Below, piece after piece: positions 53,240 through 62,212 of a stretch of DNA of 64,000 nucleotides (position 1 is the stretch's first letter; each line of letters starts with the position of its first letter). Source of the DNA: Bacteroidales bacterium UBA6397 (GTDB lineage Bacteria > Bacteroidota > Bacteroidia > Bacteroidales > UBA932); NCBI GenBank assembly GCA_002439875.1, contig DJQB01000030.1, forward strand, positions 1 through 64,000, read 5' to 3'. The position numbers and the translations under genes were made by a program. The notes beneath the pieces are model-generated. The model saw nothing but the letters and a program-made list of their open reading frames with translations. It had not been told where the DNA came from and ran no database searches.

Positions 53240-55345
53240 TTAAAGTTCCCTGAGGAAGCGGGCCATCGAGGCGAGGAAGTCACTTCTATATTCGTGGATA
53301 GGGTCGTCACCGTACCTGACGTTCTTGAAGCCGTAGCCATGTCCGCCACTGGGGAAAGCGTGCATCTCGCAAGGCACTCCGTTCTTCACGAGGGCGTTGA
53401 AGTAACGAACCTCATTCTCCGGAGGGACACCATAGTCATTGGAACTGAATATGATGAATGTCTTTGGAGTGTCCGTGCTGACCTGCTTGTCCAATGAATA
53501 TCTTTCCTTGAGTGCCTCGTACTTCCTCTTGTCCTCGTTCCAGGTCACGAAGTCCTTGCCCTTTCTGTTGTACCAATCATATTCGGTGCCGATGAGATTG
53601 TTGAAGCTGCCTTCGTGCCAGACTCCCTTTTCCGATGAGATGACAGGATAGACAAGGATTGAGAAATCGGGCCTCGTCACCGCATCAATGTACTGTGTGG
53701 ATGCTGTGGCGGCAAGATGCCCTCCTGCCGAGAATCCCATCACACCGATCTGCTTCACGCCCCACTCCTTAGCGTAATGACGGCAGTAACGGAACACGTT
53801 CTGCACATCGGTCAACGGAACATTCCAATGACCGTACGGCAGACGGTATTTCAAGACAGCAGCACTGATTCCCTGACTGTTGAGCCATTCGGCCGCATAC
53901 TGACCCTCATGTACGTAAGCCGTGAACCAATAGGCGCCTCCCGGGCAGATGATGACCATTTTCCCGTTAGGATTCTTCGCCAGATATAGCTCGAACCTCG
54001 CGCTGTCCCCCGTGAACTTAAGATTCATATCCTTTGTCAGTTCCTCTTTCTTTGTGCAGCCGTTGCTCTCGCCAGGGCCGAGCGTTATTCCCTCGATTCC
54101 CTTATCTACATTCTGACCTTCCGGATAGAGATAGACAACCTTGTCGGGCTTGCGGGTGAACTGTTCCCGTGCGACTTTCGGCAACTCTTTCTTCCCGTTC
54201 ACACTTTCCAACTGCTGACCGAGCCATCTTTCCAAAGCTGCGGAGAACTCCGGTCTGCATGACCCCAGATTGTCCTTGTAGACTTTAGGGTCAATGCCGA
54301 TGTCAGGATCAGTGAAACCCCATCCGTGGCCTCCCCTTGGATAAGTGTGAAGTTCTGCCGGAACCTTGTTCATGACGAGGGCCTGATAGAACTTTACAGA
54401 GCTGGTCACCGGTACAGTGTGGTCATAGGTGCTGACCCCAATGAATGTCGGTGGAGTGGTAGGGGTGACATCGTGGCAGGTTGTGTACATTCTTTTCAAT
54501 CCGTCATATTCATTCAGCCCATTGTACCATAGGGTGAATGTTTTGTCCTCCCTGCCGGTCCAGGATGCCTCGCCACCGAGAAGGTTGTCCACGGAGCCTT
54601 GGTGCGTCGCTTTCTCATCCATTAGGATTACAGGGTAGATCAGGGCCGCGAAATCAGGTCTGGTCGTGGAGTCCACGTACATGGTAGCGGCTGTGCTCGC
54701 AAGGTGCCCACCAGCAGAGAATCCCATCACACCGATCTGCTTGATGCCCCAATCCTGTGAATGGTGTCTGCAGTAACGGAAAGCGTTCTGCACGTCCCGA
54801 AGCGGGACCTGATAATGTCCGTTTGGCAGTCTGGATTTAAGAACAACGCATGCTATTCCTCTGTCGTTCATCCATTTGGCAACGTACGTTCCCTCAAGCC
54901 AAGTGGACAACCCCCAATAACCACCGCCCGGACAAGTGACAACCATCTGACCGTTCGGATTCTTTGGAATGAATATGTCGATGCGCGCGCTGTCTGTGAT
55001 GTTTTGTATTCCTCCCCATTCATCTGCCGTTTCCGGCCCTTTAAGGCCGTTTGACACCAGTGGACCCTGCGTCACTTCGACTCCGTCCTCGACTATTCCT
55101 TGATTGACATTCTGCCCTTGGGGATAGAGGAATACAGTCTTGGTGGGTGAAATCTCAATTCCTGGTTTGCCCTTCACCCTCATCTTTTCCTCTGCTGGCA
55201 TAGCAGCCTTCGCCTGGGTGTTGACATAGACCACCGATCCGTCCAGAACCAGCTTGCTTTTCTTCGCTTTTCTCTGTGCGGACGCATCCGTTCCAGCGCA
55301 GACAACCATCGTCAAGACGGCCGCAAGAATAATTGCCCTCTTCAT
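53240..55345 (-). CDS. Secreted tandem alpha/beta-hydrolase esterase (two full domains)
   Basis: 701 residues with a signal peptide (MKRAIILAAVLTMVVCAG). Two homologous hydrolase domains of about 300 residues follow each other: the first with TCPGGGYWG, GVMGFSAGGHLAST, TYDHTVPV and GGHGWGF, the second with ICPGGAYWF, GVMGFSAGGHLAAT, SNDYGVPPEN and GGHGYGF. Each half has Ser and His; the Asp position is DHTVP in the first and DYGVP in the second. They resemble acetyl-xylan or carbohydrate acetyl esterases of the BD-FAE group. The halves share long identical runs, so this is an internal duplication. Single-gene unit. Confidence 0.88.
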   Translation of the reverse strand: MKRAIILAAVLTMVVCAGTDASAQRKAKKSKLVLDGSVVYVNTQAKAAMPAEEKMRVKGKPGIEISPTKTVFLYPQGQNVNQGIVEDGVEVTQGPLVSNGLKGPETADEWGGIQNITDSARIDIFIPKNPNGQMVVTCPGGGYWGLSTWLEGTYVAKWMNDRGIACVVLKSRLPNGHYQVPLRDVQNAFRYCRHHSQDWGIKQIGVMGFSAGGHLASTAATMYVDSTTRPDFAALIYPVILMDEKATHQGSVDNLLGGEASWTGREDKTFTLWYNGLNEYDGLKRMYTTCHDVTPTTPPTFIGVSTYDHTVPVTSSVKFYQALVMNKVPAELHTYPRGGHGWGFTDPDIGIDPKVYKDNLGSCRPEFSAALERWLGQQLESVNGKKELPKVAREQFTRKPDKVVYLYPEGQNVDKGIEGITLGPGESNGCTKKEELTKDMNLKFTGDSARFELYLAKNPNGKMVIICPGGAYWFTAYVHEGQYAAEWLNSQGISAAVLKYRLPYGHWNVPLTDVQNVFRYCRHYAKEWGVKQIGVMGFSAGGHLAATASTQYIDAVTRPDFSILVYPVISSEKGVWHEGSFNNLIGTEYDWYNRKGKDFVTWNEDKRKYEALKERYSLDKQVSTDTPKTFIIFSSNDYGVPPENEVRYFNALVKNGVPCEMHAFPSGGHGYGFKNVRYGDDPIHEYRSDFLASMARFLREL

Positions 55346-55384
55346 ATTTTTCTGTATTTTAAATTCATTCTATGAATATGCCTG

Positions 55385-55392
55385 CAAATATA
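55385..55392 (-). promoter_or_regulatory. -7 box of the tandem esterase gene
   Basis: TATATTTG on the minus strand, 40 bp before the ATG. Its -33 position falls inside the terminator hairpin at 55400-55421 and is not consensus. Confidence 0.4.
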
Positions 55393-55393
55393 A

Positions 55394-55421
55394 CGAAAAG
55401 GAACGGCTGAACAGCCGTTCC
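55394..55421 (-). terminator. Terminator of the NfeD/flotillin/HTH operon
   Basis: GGAACGGC and GCCGTTCC (8 bp, extendable to 10) around TGAACA at 55400-55421, followed on the minus strand by TTTTCG; 16 bp after the HTH stop codon. Confidence 0.75.
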
Positions 55422-55436
55422 TTGCAAGATTACTTA

Positions 55437-55649
55437 TCACTTTGCGGTTTCCCTAAACTCCAATAAGTCTCCAGGCTGACAGTCCAGTGCCTTGCAGAGC
55501 GCGTCGAGTGTGCTGAACCTGATGCCCTTGGCCTTGCCGGTCTTCAGAATCGACAGGTTCACCGCTGAAATCCCTATCCTGTTGGCTAATTCGATGGAAG
55601 TCATCTTCCGTCTGGCCAGCATCACATCGACATTTACTACTATCGGCAT
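55437..55649 (-). CDS. Small XRE/YozG-type HTH regulator, copy B
   Basis: 70 residues, MPIVVNVDVMLARRKMTSIE at the start and HTH ELANRIGISAVNLSILKTGKAKG. It matches the regulator at 50050-50259 through most of its length, including STLDALCKALDCQPGDLLEF. The ATG lies 5 bp after the flotillin stop, so it is the last gene of the nfeD-flotillin operon. The two copies differ mainly in the first recognition-helix residues, so they may recognise related but distinct sites. Confidence 0.88.
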   Translation of the reverse strand: MPIVVNVDVMLARRKMTSIELANRIGISAVNLSILKTGKAKGIRFSTLDALCKALDCQPGDLLEFRETAK

Positions 55650-55654
55650 GACGA

Positions 55655-57082
55655 TTATTTTTCAACGGGTTCTTCTTGAGACTGCTCTTCCGGCTTGGCT
55701 TCCTTGCCTTTGAGATATTCAGGAAGATTCATTCCGGCCATGTTGAACAGGTCCTGGAGCGGAGGTACGGAACCCATCAGACCGGAGATGAAATTCGCGG
55801 TCGACGTCTTGCCGTTCTTGCCTTCACCATTACCGTCCCAGACGGTCACCTTGTCAATCTTTATGCCTTTGACAGCCTCGACCTGAGTCTTGACGAGTTC
55901 AGGAAGTTTGTCTGCAATGAGCATGAGCACGGCCTTCTGAGGGTCTCCGGCGGCTGCCTTTACCATCTCGTTGAAACCATCGGCCTGCTTTGAGAGAATC
56001 TCAAGGGTACCGCGGGCCTGGGCGTCCATCTTTGCGAATATGGCGTCGGCCTCTCCCTTGGCCAGTCTGCGGACCTTTTCGGCCTCGGCCTCTGCTTCGA
56101 TGATGAGTTTCTCCTTGTCGATCTGTGCAGGAACAACGATGTTGGCCTGCTGGGTTGCCCTTTCTCTCTCGGCACGTGCAAGCTCAGCGTCACGCTCACT
56201 CTGATAGGCCTCCTGAAGGGCCTTTGCGGCCTGTACCTTCTCTGCCGCTACGGCAATGCGCGCAGCCTCGGCCTCTTTCTCACGGCGCTGGGCATCGGAG
56301 TTGGCGATGTCTATCTTAGAGGTGTTCTCTCCCTGTACAGCAAGCGCGTTGGCTGCAGCGGTCTTGATGCGGGTGTCCCTCAGGGTCTCAGCGATTCTGA
56401 TGTCCTTGTCCCTGTCGGCCTCGGCCTTGCCGATCTCACCATAGCGGTTCTGCTCCGCGACGCTCTTCTTGGCGTCGTTGATGGCCTTCGCCGCGGCTTC
56501 CTTACCGAGAGCCTCGATGTAACCGGACTCATCCCGGATGTCGGTCACGTTCACGTTGATGAGTTTGAGGCCGATCTTGCGGAGCTCAGCCTCGACGTTC
56601 TGGCTGACAGCCACGAGGAACTTGTCACGGTCGGAGTTGATCTCCTCGATGTCCATCGTTGCGATGACCAGACGAAGCTGTCCGAACAGGATGTCGGTCG
56701 CGATGTTCTGGATGTTGTCGATGGAAAGTCCGAGAAGTCTTTCGGCTGCGTTTGTCATACTGTCCGGCTCTGTGGAGATACCGACTGTGAAGCGGCAAGG
56801 AACATCGACACGGATGTTCTGCTTGGAAAGCGCGTTCGTAAGGTTGCACTCAATCGAGATCGGCTTGAGGTCGAGGAACGCATAGTCCTGGAACACAGGC
56901 CAAACGAAGGCGGCTCCTCCGTGGATGCAACGGGCCGAAGAGATCGAACCGCTCTTGCTCTTGCCGGTCTTACCGTAGATGACCATCACCTTGTCGGAAG
57001 GGCAGCGGCGGTAGCGCCTGAGAATCGCTGAAAATGTCACGAATATGACTGCGACGATGATAAGGATCAGAGATAGTTCCAT
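55655..57082 (-). CDS. Flotillin (SPFH-domain membrane scaffold protein)
   Basis: From the ATG at 57082 (MELSLILIIVAVIFVTF) 475 residues; a TTG at 57088 is upstream. An N-terminal membrane hairpin or helix precedes the SPFH/band-7 domain (about 35-200: VWPVFQDYAFLDLKPISIE, LKLINVNVTDIRDESGYIEALG). A long alanine/glutamate-rich coiled coil follows (about 210-370) and the C-terminus has LSKQADGFNEMVKAAAGDP as in FloT/YuaG. Flotillins organise membrane microdomains. It lies downstream of an NfeD gene as in Bacillus yuaF-floT. Confidence 0.93.
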   Translation of the reverse strand: MELSLILIIVAVIFVTFSAILRRYRRCPSDKVMVIYGKTGKSKSGSISSARCIHGGAAFVWPVFQDYAFLDLKPISIECNLTNALSKQNIRVDVPCRFTVGISTEPDSMTNAAERLLGLSIDNIQNIATDILFGQLRLVIATMDIEEINSDRDKFLVAVSQNVEAELRKIGLKLINVNVTDIRDESGYIEALGKEAAAKAINDAKKSVAEQNRYGEIGKAEADRDKDIRIAETLRDTRIKTAAANALAVQGENTSKIDIANSDAQRREKEAEAARIAVAAEKVQAAKALQEAYQSERDAELARAERERATQQANIVVPAQIDKEKLIIEAEAEAEKVRRLAKGEADAIFAKMDAQARGTLEILSKQADGFNEMVKAAAGDPQKAVLMLIADKLPELVKTQVEAVKGIKIDKVTVWDGNGEGKNGKTSTANFISGLMGSVPPLQDLFNMAGMNLPEYLKGKEAKPEEQSQEEPVEK

Positions 57083-57164
57083 ATTCAAAATGTTTAATGG
57101 GTTTAAAATTTTCTTTAATATGTTTGATCAGGTTAGAATATTAGATGAATGGTGACACGCTCGG

Positions 57165-57755
57165 TCAGATGATTGTCGGGGTCAGTTCCTCAACCAATAG
57201 GATGTAGTCATTGATGACCTCGATGACCTTGATGGCGGTGCCGGTCTTTATCGTATCTCCGTCTGTGACAGCGTCATATTCCCTGACAGCGTTGTTGATG
57301 GAAATCTGGACCTTGCCTTCCCCCTTGCGCCCGCCTGGAATCGTAAGGTAAGCCTTTCCCTCGCATCCGACCGCAGATTTGTGCACGTCGATGTTGCCTG
57401 TCTGCTGCATTCCGCTGAGCCATTTGAATATCCACATCACGACTGTGACCAGTAGCACGCCCACGATGACCGAGACGATGATCAGCAGCGCGTTGGACTG
57501 GATCTTGTCGTGCATCAGCACCGCTGTCCAGCCGAATCCGAGGCAGAAATTGACCAGATTCCTGAACGTCAGGAGGTTCATCGAAGGATCAGTGTCAAAA
57601 GACCCGTCCGATGTGTCCAGATCGAAATCAGTGTCATGATCTCCCAATCCCAGGAATGTCAGAATAGTCTGAATGACGAAAATCAGCGATGCTGAGAGTG
57701 TGACGGCCCAAAGGACCTGCATTGCCGTACTAAGTGATGTCCACCAGGTAATCAT
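57165..57755 (-). CDS. NfeD-family membrane protein (YuaF-like)
   Basis: 196 residues: transmembrane helices at about 10-35, 65-85 and 88-112, an acidic loop DHDTDFDLDTSDGSFDTD between the first two, and a C-terminal OB-fold domain (VGCEGKAYLTIPGGRKGEGKVQ to ILLVEEL). This matches the short NfeD1b / YuaF type that pairs with flotillin, which is encoded 82 bp downstream. It probably stabilises flotillin assemblies in the membrane. Confidence 0.88.
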   Translation of the reverse strand: MITWWTSLSTAMQVLWAVTLSASLIFVIQTILTFLGLGDHDTDFDLDTSDGSFDTDPSMNLLTFRNLVNFCLGFGWTAVLMHDKIQSNALLIIVSVIVGVLLVTVVMWIFKWLSGMQQTGNIDVHKSAVGCEGKAYLTIPGGRKGEGKVQISINNAVREYDAVTDGDTIKTGTAIKVIEVINDYILLVEELTPTII

Positions 57756-57809
57756 ATCTATTAGTTTTTAGTTAGGCGGCCCAGATTCCTTTCTGCACCG
57801 CGTCTTTTG

Positions 57810-57839
57810 CAAATATATTAATTAATTTATGAAAAACAA
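57810..57839 (-). promoter_or_regulatory. Promoter of the NfeD/flotillin/HTH operon
   Basis: TTG (57839-57837), 19 bases, TATATTTG (57817-57810) on the minus strand, a good consensus match about 55 bp before nfeD. Confidence 0.65.
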
Positions 57840-57899
57840 TAATTATTTATAATAATTGCGGTGAGAAGATAATGCGAATTTTTACCATGTAGAAATGAT

Positions 57900-60800
57900 T
57901 TACCGATGATTCTGTTTGATAAACTGTGAAGGAGATATTCCGTATTCATTCTTGAAACAGTTGCGGAAGTGGCCGACATCGTTAAAGCCGCATGAATATG
58001 CAGCCTCGGACACATTATGCCCATCATTCAACAACTCGTAGCCCTTCTTTAACCGGATTTTTCGAATGAACTCATTCCCCGACATGCCTGTAAGGCCTTT
58101 AATTTTTCGATAAAGAGTCGAATGGCTCATACCGAGAGCGTCCTGGATGTACGTCATGTCAAGTTCAGCCATTGTCAGATTATCTTCCACTATCCTTGTG
58201 AATTTTTGGATGAAGCATTCATCAAGTTTACTGATTTTAGGGTGATGGACTTCATCTGCGCCTGTTGTGGCAGGATTGTATCCGGAATGGCCGCCACTCA
58301 GCCCGGAGGAAATGAACGCAGCCAATGATTTCCTTGAATCCAGGATGTTTTGTATGCGACTTGTCAGTAATTTGGCGCTGAATGGTTTTGTTATGTATGA
58401 GTCCGCTCCTGCCTCATAGCCGGTTTCCTTGTCTTGTATGGAATCCTTGGCGGTCAGGAGTATGACAGGAATGTGGCTTGTACGCACATCGTCTTTGATC
58501 GACTTGCACAATTCCGTTCCATCCATCAGCGGCATCATAATGTCACTTATGATCACATTGGGAATATGGCTCTTGGCAATATTGAGTCCCTCTTCCCCGT
58601 TGGTAGCTGTCAGAACCTTGAATTTGGATTGCAAAGATGATTCAATGTACTCACGGATGTCATCGTTATCCTCAACAACCAGCACCACAAGTTGTCTGTC
58701 CGATATTTCTTTGATTTCATTTTCATCAGCCTCGGAAGCCGGTCTCCTTACCGCACTTTCCTTGTGTAATGCATTAGGGTAAGTATTGAACATCCGAAGG
58801 CGTAAAGTGAACACAGTCCCTTTGCCAACTTCGCTTGTGGCTGAGATTGTGCCTTCGTGTAGGTCTGACAGCGAGCGCACCAAGGCGAGGCCGATGCCGG
58901 TGCCTGAAGCTTGGTGCATTCCCTCAGCCTGGTAGTATCGGTCAAAGATGTGAGGCAAAGAATTCTCGTCTATTCCATAACCTGTGTCAGCAACCTCAAT
59001 TTCCACAAAATCCTCGTTGGAGATTTTGACAGATCTTAGTCTTAATTCGATGGATCCTTCCGGAGTGTATTTTATAGCATTGCTCAACAGATTGTTCAAT
59101 ACTGTGTGTATGACATCACTGTCAAAATAAATATCAGGGAGACTGTTGTCGATGTCAAGATTTATCGAAACTCTTTCATTATGGTTCAGTTCCTTGTACC
59201 TCAAACCGATTTCCGCCACGACGGAAGCTATCTGTCCTTTTGAGACAGTCAGGCGTCTGTTATTTGTTTCGGCTTTACGGAATTCCAGAATCTGATTGAT
59301 AAGATTTAGCAGTTGCAAGGCACTGGAATGTATTGTCTTTATCTTCTTCCTGAAAGGGCTTGGCAGCTTATCATCTGAGTCAAGATCTTCTAGTGGTCCA
59401 ATAATGAGAGTTAGCGGAGTGCGGAGCTCGTGAGTGATGTTTGTGTAGAACCGTAACCTCTCATCATTGAGTCGTTGCTCGTCAATGCTTTTCCTGCGTT
59501 CCATCTCAAGCGAGCCCTTAAGCATAAGCCTACGCTTGTATATTCTAATGATTATCCAAACAGACAGGGTAATAAGAAGCGCATAAAACGCCTTGGCATA
59601 CCAGGTCAGCCAAACAGGAGGGGTCACAACGATTTTCAGTCTGGCAAGATTGTCATCGTCCCAGTCGTGGTTTCTCTGACGTGCCCTGATCAAGAATGTG
59701 TATGTCCCCGACGGCAGGTTGCGCAGGATTGCATCGTGTTCACGTCCGGCAGAAATCCAGTTTTTGTCAATTCCTTCCACCTTGTAAGAATACTCTACCG
59801 TATGTCTCAGAGAATAATCAGTCACGGAAAAGGTTATTCTCAAGGAGTTCATGTTGTAGGGGATTTTGATTTCTTTTACACCGGAACTTCCTATGGCCAC
59901 TTTGATGGAGGTGTCTTTGGGGGCATTAATGTTAAGGCAATCAACAATCTGAACCGGTATACGTCCTCCAGCATCTGAAAATAGCTCAGGCCTGAACCCG
60001 CACACTCCGTTCCTTGAACCGAAATAGAGCTCCCCGTCAGGAGTCCCACATGCGGCGCGATCCATAAAACTGCTCATCGGAAGCCCGTCATTGTAATCGT
60101 AGTTGTCGATTTTAGAGGTATTTCTATTCAATCTTGAAATGCCATTGTTGGTGCTGAACCATAGATTGCCTTCTCCGTCTTCCTGTAATGCGCGTATATG
60201 TGCATCGTCCAAGCCGGATTCATAACCATAATTCCTGATTTCATTGAGACGATCGGTGTCCGCGATCTGACTTAGTCCGTCCTGTCCCGCGACCCACATA
60301 CATCCTTGTGAATCAAGATAAAGTTGCTTTACTGCATTTGAGATGATTCCTTTAGATTCGTCAAGGTGATGAATCATCACGCCTTCTTTGTTAAAAATGA
60401 AGATCCCGTCACCGTATGTTCCTATCCACAATTTTCCTTGCCTGTCGACTGTGATTCCGTTAGGAATAAGATTATAGATTGCAGTTGAGATCGTTATGTC
60501 TTTTTTTAGTTCACCATTGGCATATTCATAAAGCCCGTCCTGCATTCCTAAGTACACTTTACTGTCCGGCAGTACGGCAAAGCAATTGGCATAATTCTGA
60601 CTCTCAGGCGCGCTGATCCGTCTGATGCCTCCGATGTTTATGTCCAGAGCGAAAATTCCATCTTCATAAGAACTGAACAGAATTACATCTCCGATTCTTA
60701 CTAGGGAAGATATGTATTCCCGTGAACTTTTAAGATGAGCGGACAAATCATAGGTACGTTTCAATGCTCCATCTTCGAAAACTTGTATTTTGCTTTCTTC

Positions 60801-61949
60801 ACCGGTCCAGACATAGCCATTCCCATCTGTATGGATAGACCAGACGGGCCGACCCTTATCGCTGTTCGCGTTGGCGCCGAATGACGGGAGGAGGTTGAAT
60901 CTTGGGTGAGTGTGGCTTATAAAATCCAGACCTTCGGAATAGTTACCGATCCAAATGTTGCCGTATGAATCCTGAAAAACCTTATGGATATTCATAGAGG
61001 ATATGCCGTATCGGCCACCGGAAGACGGAAGCACTGTGAATTCCAGCCTGTCTGGGTTGGACAGTGAAAGGTCACGGATGTTAAGTACACCAACACCTCC
61101 CAAATCTCCACCTATCAGCAGGTCTCCTTCATTAGTCTCTGTTATGGAGTAGATGTTGGGCGAAGGAGTTTTCCAAGACGCCGTGTTATGATTCAGGAAT
61201 GATCTGAACTTTTTTGTGGATGGATTAAACAGTGCCAGGCCCCGACTGGTACCAAGCCAGATGTTTTTGTACCTGTCTATAAAAATTTCTCCAACATCAT
61301 TGCTCGGAAGGCTTTCTCCATTGCCGGGGATGTGAATGAAATTCTCAACCTTTCTTGTTTTAAGATTCACAACACTGAAGCCATAGTTGGCGTGTCCTAC
61401 ATACAAGTTTCCATGGCCATCGTAAGCTATGCTTCTGAATGACATCGGCAACAGTGGAAATGCGTTCTGCCTCAACACGTCAATCTTGCCGTCTTTGTAG
61501 TGCAATAAGAAGTTATAGTGATTGACGATATATATGCCTCCGTCCGCAGCGCGGCAGAAATCGACCACATTGACGCTTCCGAGGCTATCCGGCAATTCCG
61601 GTTCTTCCAACCTCAATGCCTCACAATCGAGGACATTCACGCCTCTTTTTGAGCCTATCCAAAGTTTATCTTCAGTTTCATCATAAAATAAAGAATTGAT
61701 GGAGTTACCTTTGAGTCGGGAGTTCCGCTCGCTGAATATTTTGAAATTCACTCCGTCAAAACGGTTCAGCCCCGCTTCGGTCCCGATCCAGAGGAATCCA
61801 TGCTTATCCTGAGCGATGTCCGTCACGAAATTATTGGAGATACCGTCTCTCAGTCCGATGTGCTCAATTACAGGATGCGAGCTCACTGGTTCCCCTTCCG
61901 CAGCAATAAATCTTAGAGTCAAAAACAGTACTAATAGAACGTTTCTCAT
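57900..61949 (-). CDS. Hybrid two-component sensor kinase/response regulator (HTCS) with AraC output
   Basis: From the ATG at 61949 (MRNVLLVLFLTLRFIAAEG) 1349 residues. The signal peptide is followed by a periplasmic two-propeller sensor built of reg_prop repeats (GFLWIGTEAGLNRFDG, KLWIGSKRGVNVLD), a Y_Y_Y domain (YSYKVEGIDKNWISAG), one transmembrane helix, a HisKA domain with HELRTPLTLIIGPLED, HATPase (GTGIGLALVRSLSDLHEG), a receiver (VISDIMMPLMDG) and an AraC HTH (AEAAYSCGFNDVGHFRNCFK-type, here VSEAAYSCGF). Such proteins sense a glycan breakdown product and switch on the neighbouring polysaccharide locus, here the divergent SusC. Confidence 0.96.
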   Translation of the reverse strand: MRNVLLVLFLTLRFIAAEGEPVSSHPVIEHIGLRDGISNNFVTDIAQDKHGFLWIGTEAGLNRFDGVNFKIFSERNSRLKGNSINSLFYDETEDKLWIGSKRGVNVLDCEALRLEEPELPDSLGSVNVVDFCRAADGGIYIVNHYNFLLHYKDGKIDVLRQNAFPLLPMSFRSIAYDGHGNLYVGHANYGFSVVNLKTRKVENFIHIPGNGESLPSNDVGEIFIDRYKNIWLGTSRGLALFNPSTKKFRSFLNHNTASWKTPSPNIYSITETNEGDLLIGGDLGGVGVLNIRDLSLSNPDRLEFTVLPSSGGRYGISSMNIHKVFQDSYGNIWIGNYSEGLDFISHTHPRFNLLPSFGANANSDKGRPVWSIHTDGNGYVWTGEESKIQVFEDGALKRTYDLSAHLKSSREYISSLVRIGDVILFSSYEDGIFALDINIGGIRRISAPESQNYANCFAVLPDSKVYLGMQDGLYEYANGELKKDITISTAIYNLIPNGITVDRQGKLWIGTYGDGIFIFNKEGVMIHHLDESKGIISNAVKQLYLDSQGCMWVAGQDGLSQIADTDRLNEIRNYGYESGLDDAHIRALQEDGEGNLWFSTNNGISRLNRNTSKIDNYDYNDGLPMSSFMDRAACGTPDGELYFGSRNGVCGFRPELFSDAGGRIPVQIVDCLNINAPKDTSIKVAIGSSGVKEIKIPYNMNSLRITFSVTDYSLRHTVEYSYKVEGIDKNWISAGREHDAILRNLPSGTYTFLIRARQRNHDWDDDNLARLKIVVTPPVWLTWYAKAFYALLITLSVWIIIRIYKRRLMLKGSLEMERRKSIDEQRLNDERLRFYTNITHELRTPLTLIIGPLEDLDSDDKLPSPFRKKIKTIHSSALQLLNLINQILEFRKAETNNRRLTVSKGQIASVVAEIGLRYKELNHNERVSINLDIDNSLPDIYFDSDVIHTVLNNLLSNAIKYTPEGSIELRLRSVKISNEDFVEIEVADTGYGIDENSLPHIFDRYYQAEGMHQASGTGIGLALVRSLSDLHEGTISATSEVGKGTVFTLRLRMFNTYPNALHKESAVRRPASEADENEIKEISDRQLVVLVVEDNDDIREYIESSLQSKFKVLTATNGEEGLNIAKSHIPNVIISDIMMPLMDGTELCKSIKDDVRTSHIPVILLTAKDSIQDKETGYEAGADSYITKPFSAKLLTSRIQNILDSRKSLAAFISSGLSGGHSGYNPATTGADEVHHPKISKLDECFIQKFTRIVEDNLTMAELDMTYIQDALGMSHSTLYRKIKGLTGMSGNEFIRKIRLKKGYELLNDGHNVSEAAYSCGFNDVGHFRNCFKNEYGISPSQFIKQNHR

Positions 61950-61976
61950 AAAATGTGGTGACCTATCGTAGTATGG

Positions 61977-61984
61977 CAAAGATA
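61977..61984 (-). promoter_or_regulatory. -7 box of HTCS gene
   Basis: TATCTTTG on the minus strand, 28 bp before the ATG. The -33 box is weak (TTC at a spacing of 21). The 263-bp divergent gap 61950-62212 shows no other gene. Confidence 0.45.
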
Positions 61985-62145
61985 ATAAAATCGAGGTGAT
62001 TAATTGAACGATTTATCACTTTATTTGGTCATTTTGTCTTAAAATTTTAAATAGATTATGGTGCTCAGGGTTATTATTATTCGAGAAAAGTCAGTCTGAG
62101 ATAATAATGAAATAATTGCCGTCATAAACGAACTATCGGTCATCA

Positions 62146-62174
62146 TTGGTTTTCTTTTTTTTTCGCTACTTTTG
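62146..62174 (+). promoter_or_regulatory. Promoter of the second SusC gene
   Basis: TTG (62146-62148), 18 bases including a T-run, TACTTTTG (62167-62174); the leader to the ATG at 62213 is about 32 nt. It is probably activated by the HTCS protein encoded on the other strand. Confidence 0.5.
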
Positions 62175-62212
62175 CAACGGAAGCAATAACACTTTTAACC
62201 AAGTATTTTTCT

